Source: Lumbricus rubellus
Taxonomy: Eukaryota > Annelida > Clitellata > Crassiclitellata > Lumbricidae
Reading direction: 5' to 3'
NCBI GenBank assembly: GCA_945859605.1
Contig: OX243822.1
Location: 15,757,171 to 15,821,170, forward strand
Length of the DNA: 64,000 nucleotides
The notes below the pieces were generated by a model that did not search any database, was not told where the DNA came from, and worked only from the letters and a program-made list of their open reading frames with translations. This document shows positions 1 to 11,400 of this stretch, one piece after another. Position 1 is the first letter of the stretch, and each line of letters opens with the position of its first letter. Made by a program: the position numbers and the translations under genes.

Positions 1-160
1 CAAAATAAAGTAATCTGAAATAGAAAATAACTATGTGTTCCATCCAGTCCAAATTGTCAATTTTTTCATATATTTTTGTTAATTCTTTGAGAGATGAGGG
101 CCATTTTGTGAGATCTGGCGGGCCACTTTTGGCCCACGGACCACGGGTTGGGAACCGCTG
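1..160 (-). mobile_element. hAT-like MITE terminal fragment
   Basis: The stretch ends at the inner side in GGTTGGGAACCGCTG and matches, in reverse orientation, the left half of the intact element at 48161-48469 (same order of the conserved blocks around 'wasp-waist' words such as GGGCCACTTTTGG and CTTTGAGAGATG). Only one terminus lies in the window. Terminal CAGTGGTTCCCAACC is typical of hAT-type non-autonomous elements. Confidence 0.7.
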
Positions 161-375
161 CCTTAGTCGATGTTGGGTCAAGAGCACTAATAAATGGTAA
201 CCTTAAACGTGCGCTATATAAATCCTCGTAATGAATGAATGAATGTATCAATTACTGTATGTACAAATATTTTTGCCAAAACAGTGTCAGTGTTGCATCA
301 GTTACCAAACAGCAAAGCAAAAAAAACCCGGAAAGCAAGGATGAATGCATCTATGTATGTACGTTTGCGACGCTG

Positions 376-500
376 TGCGTGTGCATATGTATGCATGCAT
401 GCATGTATGCATGTATGTATGTATGTATGTATGATGTATGTATGTACAATTGTACATATGTATGTATGATGTATGTACACATACATGTACGATTATATGT
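376..500. repeat. (ATGT)n-rich microsatellite
   Basis: Imperfect ATGT/CATG tetranucleotide repeat interrupted by GATGTATGTACA. It gives Cys/Tyr/Met-rich false ORFs in several frames. Confidence 0.9.
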
Positions 501-696
501 ATGCACATGGTTAGTGATCGTCAATAATTCATTCAAGTTCATTAGGATACCATATAAACCAAGGCTTAGCAACATAATGTAGCTGCTGAAAAGTGATGTA
601 GGCTTATCTCGTGGCAAGCAGACCCCAAAGTGGCTCAACCTTCATGTGGGCCTGTATTACAGCAAATGATCATTGGCCCTCGATTTGCCAACTCAC

Positions 697-741
697 CTTT
701 TCACTGCCAGAGGAGCCAGCATGTTGGGGTTGTTGTAGGTA
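697..741 (-). CDS. possible further M17-like exon (15 codons)
   Basis: The minus strand reads ..ACTAG before the exon and GAAAAG followed by GTGAGTT after it. The 45-nt exon is phase 0-0, so it fits the preceding exon, and encodes YLQQPQHAGSSGSEK. The peptide itself is not diagnostic. Confidence 0.4.
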
Positions 742-2205
742 CTAGTTTCCATCCAAAAGCCAAGTCTCGTTAAATTGTCTGCTATTTCTGGCTACAAAGA
801 CAAACAAACAAATATGGTACATGTAAGTGGTGGTATTGAGAGCTCTAGGCATAATGAAACTTTCTAAATAAATAACCGGATAATACATCCGTGATATGAG
901 AAAATGGTATTGTGTGCTACTAAAAGGTATTTCATTTGGTATTATGAAAGGTACCACTTAAGCAGCCAGAAACCTATATTAAATGGCATGCTAATGTCAG
1001 ATGGCATGGCACAAACACCTTCAAACTGTTAACACCACACTGTCTCCTCGGCTTGACCTCCATGGATTTTTATGTGATTTGATATAACACCTGTGAATAC
1101 GCTGTAATCTCTAAAGTGAACAGAATCTGAGGGCACAAAGAAATTCTCAAAGATTTACATTACATTACATTACCATGACATGGTATGGCATCATGTGGTA
1201 AGAAAAACAGGGACATACCTTTTGTAAAGCTTGAAGCGCACCTAGCAGGGACACTTGAGGTCCGAGGCTGCTGCTCCCCAAACTTACACCAATCAAGATA
1301 GGACTTGAACAACCAGCCGCAGCGGATCTATAAAAAGGAAATCAATTTATCAATACGAACAATAGCAACAGAGCTACAAAAATCAATTTAAAAAATTAGC
1401 AATATATTTACCAATAGCCTTGCACAAAACCAATCAATCAATCAATCAAAACAAAATATAACAATGGCCTTACACAAAACCAATCAATCAATCAATCAAA
1501 ACAAAAAGTACCAATGGCCTTACACAAAACCAATCAATCGATCAAAACAAAAAATGCCAATGGCTTTACACAAAAACCAATCAATCAAACAATCAAAACC
1601 ACCAATACCAATGGCCTTACACTAAACCAATCAATCAATCAAAACAACCAGTACCAATGGCCTTACACACAACCAATCCATCAATCAATCAAAGCAACCA
1701 ATACTAACAGCCTAACACAAAACCAATCCATCAATCAATCAATCAAAACAACCAACACCAATGGCCTTACACAAAGCCAATCAATCAATCAAAACAACAA
1801 ATGCCAATGGTCATACACAAAACCAATCAATCAATCAATACAACCAATACCAATGGTCTTACACAAAACTAATCCATCAATCAATCAATCAATCAAAACA
1901 ACCAATACCAATGGTCTTACACACAACCAATCCATCAATCAATCAAAGCAACCAATACCAATGGTCTTACACACAACCAATCCATCAATCAATCAATCAA
2001 TCAAAACAACCAATACCAATGGTCTTACACACAACCAATCCATCAATCAATCAAAACAACCAATACCAATGGTCTTACACAAAAGTTGACAAAACCAATC
2101 AATCAATCAATCAATCAATCAAAACAACAAATGCCAATGGTCATACACAAAACCAATCAATCAATCAAAACAACCAATACCAATGGTCTTACACAAAACC
2201 AATCC

Positions 2206-2236
<31 letters not shown>

Positions 2237-2488
2237 CAACCAATACCAATGGTCTTACACACAACCAATCCATCAATCAATCAATCAAAGCAACCAATAC
2301 CAATGGTCTTACACACAACCAATCCATCAATCAATCAAAGCAACCAATACCAATGGTCTTACACAAAAGTTGACAAAACCAATCAATAAATCAATCAATC
2401 AATCAATCAAAACAACCAATACTAACGGCCTAACACAAAACCAATCAATCAATCAATCAAAGCAACCAGTACCAATCCTTTACCAATA

Positions 2489-2519
<31 letters not shown>

Positions 2520-3527
2520 GCAACCAATACCAATGGTCTTACACACAACCAATCCATCAATCAATCAAAACAACCAATACCAATGGTCTTACACAAAACC
2601 AATCCATCAATCAATCAAAGCAACCAATACCAATGGTCTTACACAAAAGTTGACAAAACCAATCAATCAATCAATCAAAACAACAAATGCCAATGGTCAT
2701 ACACAAAACCAATCAATCAATCAAAACAACCAATACCAATGGTCTTACACACAACCAATCCATCAATCAATCAAAGCAACCAATACCAATGGTCTTACAC
2801 ACAACCAATCCATCAATCAAACAAAACAACCAATACCAATGGTCTTACACAAAACCAATCCATCAATCAATCAAAATAACCAATACCAATGGTCTTACAC
2901 AAAACCAATCCATCAATCAATCAATCAAAACAACCAATACCAATGGTCTTACACACAACCAATCCATCAATCAAAGCAACCAATACCAATGGTCTTACAC
3001 ACAACCAATCCATCAATCAATCAAAGCAACCAATACCAATGGTCTTACACACAACCAATCCATCAATCAATCAAAACAACCAATACCAATGGTCTTACAC
3101 AAAACCAATCCATCAATCAATCAAAATAACCAATACCAATGGTCTTACACAAAACCAATCCATCAATCAATCAATCAAAACAACCAATACCAATGGTCTT
3201 ACGCAAAACCAATCAATCATTCAATCAAAGCAACCAATATATAATAATAATGATAATAATATTTTTTCTGTATTGAAACGCCTGCAAGACGCACTGTGCT
3301 TTACATTTACAAGTTATGCAGTAATCTTAATTAAACTTAACTACCAACTGAGCAGACAGCTTTGCAATTACAAAAGCAAGCAATCAATCAATCAAAGCAA
3401 CCAATATCAATGGTCTTACACAAAACCAATCAATCAATCAATCAATCAAAACAACCAATACTAACAGCCTAACACAAAACCAATCAATCAATCAATCAAA
3501 GCAACCAGTACCAATCCTTTACCAATA

Positions 3528-3562
<35 letters not shown>

Positions 3563-3845
3563 GCAACCAATACCAATGGTCTTACACACAACCAATCCAT
3601 CAATCAATCAAAGCAACCAATACCAATGGTCTTACATAACAGTTGACAAAATCAATCCATCAATCAATCAAAGCAACCAATACTAACAGCCTAACACAAA
3701 ACCAATCAATCAATCAATCAAAGCAACCAGTACCAATCCTTTACCAATCAATCAATCAATCAATCAAAACAACCAATACTAACGGCCTAACACAAAACCA
3801 ATCAATCAATCAATCAAAGCAACCAGTACCAATCCTTTACCAATA

Positions 3846-3876
<31 letters not shown>

Positions 3877-5379
3877 GCAACCAATACCAATGGTCTTACA
3901 CACAACCAATCCATCAATCAATCAAAGCAACCAATACCAATGACATTACACAAACCGATCAATCAATTAATCAATACTACCAATATCAATAAACCTATGA
4001 CAATTCAATCATTTTCAATCAATCAATACTACCAATACCAGTCACCTATGAAAAATCAATAAATCAATACTATATATCTTCATTTATTCAACAAACATGT
4101 CACACGCAACATTTTAATACTACCAATACCAATAAAAAATTTTTATGAAAAATCAATCAATACTACCACTACCAATAGCGACAGCCTTGCAAAAATAATC
4201 AATCTGTCACTGGACCAAGTCAGCAACCAATCAGTAATATACTAAGACAATGAATCAATCAATATTACCATCCTCTCTGTTAGCCAGTAACTCAGTCAAT
4301 CAGCAATCAATCCACCATTTAATCAACAAGCCTGCCAATCATATAATTCAATTAGGACCATCAAATGAAATAAATACGCAGACGGTGACTTGGATCTTCG
4401 CGTCTTGTCCACCAGATGTCCTTGACTTGAATTGTCACCAAAACAGAAACGACATCTTATGGCTTCCACCACCCGGTATTCAGGTAGATCCAGTCCTAAT
4501 GAGCCTAGATAAAAAAAAGGAGGGTGCCATCGACGGCCATGGAAGCCATAAGATGTCGTTAAACATAGGACATTATGACTAACTTGCATAACGCATTCAC
4601 AAATTGCCATTCAATACTATACATGTATGCCACAACAGAGTACATTACAGTGTATGCATAATTGCTGTTTTTACCTGATTATTCCTGCTACGATCGCCTT
4701 CTGGATTGCTTCAATATCGGCGTAAGTGCCGGTCAGTGGACCTGTTGGTGAGAATATCTAAGAAACAAACACATTCAAATCTAATCTTAATCCATTCATT
4801 GTCGAAAGTGACTGAGGACACAAGATCAAACCTAATCAATACCTTCGTTTTCATCTGGTCATGATGGCCATCAGATGCAATCATTTAGTTAAATCCTGTT
4901 TACTATAATCCGATCTAAGTAAAAATCATATTAAATCTCATCATAAATTTTTAAATAATAGTAATGTCATAAATCTCAAAAGGAGAAATTATCAAATGTT
5001 CATGCATGTGTCTAAGGCTCTAGACCAATGTGTAAAAAAGACGACTTAGAAACTGGCAGCATTGTAATTATTGTTGACCTATTATTATTATTACTGAAAA
5101 AAACAGCAGCTCATTACTGAGTTTGGGAGGAGAATTGCTGCTGCAACCCATGAGTGGCCATGACCCTATGGAAACGTCGTACTTATTCCAGCGGATCTCG
5201 GTGGCTCTTCAACGAGGGAATGCTACCTGCCCCTCAAGAACACTGTCACCAGTCCCTTAGCTATGTTGAGATAAACTTCATAATAATAGCAATTATAATA
5301 ATAATAACGCATGCTTGGGCACGACGAGACCGCAGAACTCTGTTTTTAGAGGAGCATATATAATAACAATAATGATAAA

Positions 5380-5411
<32 letters not shown>

Positions 5412-8400
5412 CAATAATAATAATAATAATAATAATAGTAATAACATTGTCTTCTTCTTCTTTTCCTTCCGGCTGGAATTAATCCCTCAGAGGGGAAGGG
5501 TCAGCCGCCACAATAACATTGTCTGCTGAAATATAAACACTTGAGAAACTTTCGGATAATAAAAATAATAATGAAATAATAATAAATTAATAATACATAG
5601 TAGCATAGTGGCGGTAGTAGTAATTGAGGGACTGGAAGCACCATAAAAACACAGGCTAAAGAGCAGATCCATTGAATGGTAAAGATCATTTCAGTTGAGT
5701 TATTAAAAAGAAGTACCTGTACCATCATACCATGCAGAACCACTCACCATTTTTGTTGCACCTGTGGTCGCGATCTCTGTTACTTCTTTTTGTTTGGCCG
5801 CCTCTTCGATCTGAAACAAATATTTACCGATCATCATCATCATCATGATGTCATCAGCATTACTGCAATTGTCATCAATCATCATCTTCAATTCCTGCTT
5901 GTCATCTGTGGCATGTGGAGCTGCAATGTCGTTGTGGTGGAGGGGGCCGAAGACCCCAGAAATCTGTCCTTGGTCATTTAATATATGCTATTTTCTCCAA
6001 GATATTACAATTTGAATGATGCTAGTATTACGTTAAAATTCCATTTTATAGGCCCCACAGCTTATAATTTTTCTGGACATATCAATTTGCAATTCTTTTT
6101 AAATTGCCAGTTTTGCCTACGTAGTTTCAGCTTACCCCATTACTGATACAGCCCATAACGGTAGCAATCAACAAAAGCCAGGCCAATGTGACCAAAGTGA
6201 TTGCTGCTTCTTTCTGTTTGTCATTCCTTTATATTTTCTTTCTCTCCTACTTTTTCATGCTGTATCTAACACCCACTCTTTTTTACTTGTCTTCAAGCCT
6301 TTTTGCAAATGCCGTCCAGAGCTAATCGCCTCTGCCCTGCTCCAGTACACCTACTCGCTATCACCATCTTTTTCCTTATCATCTTCATCATCCCTAGGAG
6401 ATAAGGGGAAAATGGGATAAGTTGACCAGCAGTGGCTTCTGTTGATCATCACACAATAAGCCACGGGCAGCATCACTTTGAGAGTATATGTTACATAACA
6501 TCATCGTTCTCATCGTCATCGTCGTCATCATCATCAACGACCTTGTCATCATAACCATAGCAATCAACAAGATCGAAAGTCACATTGATCCGTGCAATCG
6601 TCATCGACAGCCATCGCCATCTAAGCTTTCAGTATCATCAACATTCCAATTATCGTCATTATCATCGATAAGATTCATCATCTTCATCATCACCAATTCA
6701 CCAACATCTTACTGCAGCATAGTATCTGACCTGCTCATAAAACGGTTGGAGATACGAAGGCAGTGAGAGCGCACTTTCGCGAACGATGATGATGGAATCA
6801 CAGTTGCCGTCCGTCAAATCGTGCGTGATCATCAGAGGAACAATTGGTCTAAACAAAGACAAAAAACATTTAAGCGCGTCGACTACTTTGTTTTGGTGTG
6901 GCACCAGGGCCATCAATCCTGGGGGAAGGAGGGGTGGGAATTCTCTCCCCCACTTTTAAGCTTTGGGACGGAATGTGAATGAATTCCTTCCCCATAATTT
7001 TTTTCATGAAATGAGTCATAAGTATTATGGTAGTCAGAACTATATGAAACAGCAGAAACAGAAACACCTGTAAAAACACCATGGAATAGTTAACCTAGTG
7101 GACACTGAACTCATATTGGAAGTACGGAATATTGCTTTGCTTAATGCATTAATTAGATAATTGCGATTCTTACACAATGCAGTAAACGCGAAGCATACAC
7201 AGTTTTGAAGAGGCATTTCCCCTCCTCACATGTTAGAAACAGATTTATGGCCCTGTGTAGTGCTTCACAGATCGTGTAAGGCTCGCAAGCCACAAACTTT
7301 CTGGTTGCATAACACACTTAGAGTTAGAGTGCTTAGATTGCTCAGCAAATTTTTTTGAATATGAACATAAAATCTAACATATCAATTAGTTGCAAAATGT
7401 TAATTACCGCGAGAGAAGTGGCTGGACTTTGGAACTTTGCAGATGTATCTCGCCATCATCTTGCTTGATCACATCAAAGGATTCAAACGGAGTCAAAAGG
7501 ACTTCTGCCTCCCCAAAAGTCGATAAATCTTCAATATGTGCAGCACAAGAATACTGTGAGGTTATGATTCTCAACACTGTGCCTTCATCACCTCCTGAAA
7601 ATCCTTTGACTACATCTGGCTCGAGAGTCGTAGACGTTAGCGTCTTGAAAAATATTCTATCAACTTTCGGTCTGTTCAGTCTTACACTGAGGCCTCGGTA
7701 CAGAACAGAACCCACTTCAAGAGGCTTCGTGCAAGCGATTTTCTGAAGCGCAGACAACAAGAGCGAGGTGTAGACGATGTACGGCTGGAAATGTCTATTC
7801 GAACACGCCAAGTTGAACTCGCGAAAAAACGCTTTGGAATTAGAGTCATCAGTATACATTATCACCACGACGGCATGCAAACGACTCAGACCTGGAACAA
7901 CTTTGGGCGATTCTAACGCACGTTGTAAGCATCTGTACATCTTCGAATCAGCTGGCTTTTTGCTAAGATCTTTGGCTTCCGCGATTAAGTCATCGAGCGA
8001 CGGTGGAACTGACGTTCGATTTGTGACTGCAGCAAGCCACTGCTGAAGGATGTGCATCTCGATTTCAGCATCATAGCAATCCAGCTCTTTGTGTCTAAAT
8101 TTCCATCATCAATTGACAACTATTAATATTTAATTGTACAAAAGAAAGACCACTTTTAACATTCAAAACATGCAGAAATAATTAATGAGCCACCGACTAC
8201 AAATTAATGCTAAATAAGAAATATTTTAGGCTACTTGGCAGACAATTGCAGAAAGATCAAGATCGATCTTTAATTCAGGAACCTATATAGCTTCCCACCA
8301 ATGCTTGCAACGGGTCTAGGACTTTACCCCCCGCCAATTACCCCCCTGCCATTACCCCCCTGTCATTACCCCCGACCATTACCCCCCGTAGGACATTACC

Positions 8401-11400
8401 CCCCTGCCATTGCCCCGGTCGTTTACATTTAGGTCCAGTGTATGTATGTATGTATGTATGTATGTATGTATGTATGTATGTATGTATGTATGTATGTATG
8501 TATGTATGTATGTATGTATTTATGTGAGTATGCAATTATGCATGCATACTTACATACATACATACTTATGTACATACACGCATATATACAATTATACTTA
8601 CATACTTACATACACTGGACCTAAATGTAAATGACCAGGGGTAATGGCAGGGGGGTAATGTCCTACGGGGGGCAATGGTCGGGGGTAATGGCAGGGGGGG
8701 GGGTAATGGGCCGGGGGGTAATGTCCGGATACCGCTTGCAACATAGGCATATATAGGCCTCGCCAGAGCCGGCGACTAGGATTGCCATTTTTATGAACCA
8801 TGTCGGGATGCAATTGTTGTGAAACACACCCAGAGTCACAATGTGGAACCAACCGAGTAATTCATGAATATGTTGAACTGATGTTTGTAAATATTTTCCA
8901 TTAGATACAAAAATCATTTCATAATTTACTGTTACATTATATTTGATAAGCTATTCGCCTGTTTAACCCTTTAATGCCGGAGGGTATAGGATTTCGCATA
9001 CCATTTACTACCATCTCGGCATTACAGGGTAAAGATGGAAGAGGGAAATCAGGCGGGCCACTTAAAATGTGAGAACACAACTAACGTTTTAGAGACAACT
9101 TTCTGTTTTGCTTTGCTTTTCTTTGTAGTTTTACCAGATGCCGTCGCTGCACCTGTTGACAGAGAAGAAGATCCCAACATGAGCACTCACACATATGAGC
9201 AAGAGGGAACACTCTACTCCTCCTCTGAAAAATCGACACCATTTTAACTACCATACTTCTTGTTTTTAAACAAATTTTTACGCACTGAAGCACCAATTAA
9301 CTATATTAATGATATCCAAAGTGCAAGCTCTGTCAAACTTACATTTACAAAACTCCATGGAAAATACCCAGTGCTTTATTTCTAGCTTTGCGTTTTTCAA
9401 GCTCTTGCTAACAAGGTTCCACCGTGACATATTGAGCTTTGTCTCCTCCAATCCTGCAAAAAAGATCTGTGGGCGCCCATGGATGTTCAGCAGTTCCCCA
9501 CAGTGCTGGTTAAACATCTCGGCTTTCATCCAATGAACTTTTAAAGATGGCCATGAAACAAGTTCGAACAATAATACCAACCCTGATTCGTGGGTTTATC
9601 AGACGTCTGATTAGCGACGTTAGAATCTTTGCCATCCTCTGACTTTGCTTCTATTTTCATTACCTGAAATTGGCAAACAAAAGGCCAATTGTAATTGAAA
9701 CCATGAGACTAAAAATTTCTACAGCAATTGACATTTACAAACTTCTATGGAAAATACTCATACCCAAAAAGTGAAGTAACAGGAACAAACATATCCAGGA
9801 GCTCATTTTTTGGCAATTCGATATGTTGCATAACAGACCATGTCTCACAATATCATATTCACAAATCATGGCAACAATAGCAAAATTGCCTGTTCGTTCC
9901 GGTATCCGGTCCAAATCTGGTGACGTTAAGCCTAGGAGACAGCGTGGTGCTACAGTGGAAATCGATAAGGATGGTTATCATGGCTATAACATGGGTGGGA
10001 TACAGGATGACTCCACTAATCGTAATACAATGAAAGCACAGTTATATCAGCCTAGTCCATGCCTTTGCACACTAATCATTGGGTTTCTGTTCTTTCATCT
10101 GTGCTGCTCTCTTATGGTACAGTCAACCATCACTATCAAGAAAAAGAACCATTTTACAACCTGGGCCAAGATGGTCGGGAATATTTCTAAATCCACTGGA
10201 TCGAGTGAAGCAGCAGGTATCTGGAGCTGATCCACTGCTGGACGCCCACGTGAAAAGATAGTCACTTGATTTTGAAGAGATCTTTATCTTTCCCTTTACA
10301 AAAGCCACCTTCACCCATATCATCACTTTCACTTTCGGTACGCCTAGTAGCATCCGATCGTAGCCTAAGTCTCTCGTTCCCGATGTGACCATCTCGAATC
10401 CACGATCATTAGCAGGTCTAACGCTTGTTTATTAGTGAACTTTGACGTTTCTACATCGATTTACAAAGTCCCTTATCAGTTGGACGGTTTTTATTTACGT
10501 TTTTCTTCGACATTAGGCCTATACTAGGCATAAACTAGCGAAAACAACGCCTAGGCTACAGCCTGTCACGTGAGCATATTTAATTAAATGGTCGCACGTG
10601 TATTCGTCACAGTTTTTGCCGCTCTAATACACCTGCAGCTGGCATAAACGTAAGCCAATATTATTACAGGGAAAGACCATCGATGCAATCTATAATCCAG
10701 CGAGTTCCCGCGAGGAAAGCTAGAAAACCGTAACGACGAAAAAGAGGATATCCCGGGGTCCGGGGGATATGCAGACCTAGCTAGGCCTAACTACAGCAAA
10801 GGCTTCTCTGGTTGAATGGGCTAAAAAAGGAAGGAACGAAAACGAAAGATCGAACGAAGGAACGAAACCACACGCGCACGCACACACGCACACACACGTA
10901 CATACACATACAAGCACGCGCGCACCATAGTGTCACCGTCTGTCACGTGGCATAAACTTGCATGCCCCGTACACAACAAACTCACAAACTATACAGATGC
11001 AAATCACTTCACTCAGTACAATTAACCAGTTAACTTCCTACATTATCATACCATTCCTTTACTAATTAGCCTACGGTAGGCTAGGCTACCCATCTTATTG
11101 AGATGATAATAATAATAACAATAATGGCGATTGTATTACCTTGGCGGCTGGAGCCAACGATGCCGTGGCTTCAGCTTCCTGTCATGAAATTTAAAAACAA
11201 ACCAGTTTATAGGATGATGCAATGGTAAAGGCTCCAAATCTATGGCTTGCTCCACAAATCAATAACGATCGATAATCAATTAATCATAGTAATTCATTTA
11301 AGAGATTTATATAATCTGGCGCTTTTTCAGAGTCGTAGACTCGTAGCCTAAGCGCTTTTAACCAAACCCTGGCAACAGAGAATAGTCGTAATTAAGGCTG

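Noticed and set aside
1514..3464. Overlapping plus-strand ORFs rich in Asn, Gln, Ser
   Set aside because: They are read-through of a minisatellite unit without stops, open in several frames at once.
1420..4030. Possible CRISPR-like array
   Set aside because: Units are contiguous with no unique spacers, and the DNA is eukaryotic.
7390..8046. Plus-strand ORFs opposite the ART exon
   Set aside because: Antisense shadows; the minus frame carries the ART motifs and proper splice sites.
8410..8634. Cys/Tyr/Met-rich ORFs
   Set aside because: Translation of the (ATGT)n tract in the foldback loop.
9035..9247. Plus ORF ending ..STHTYEQEGTLYSSSEKSTPF as a possible last exon
   Set aside because: Has an acceptor-like TTTACCAG but no partner exon on the plus strand; begins in a TTAA MITE.
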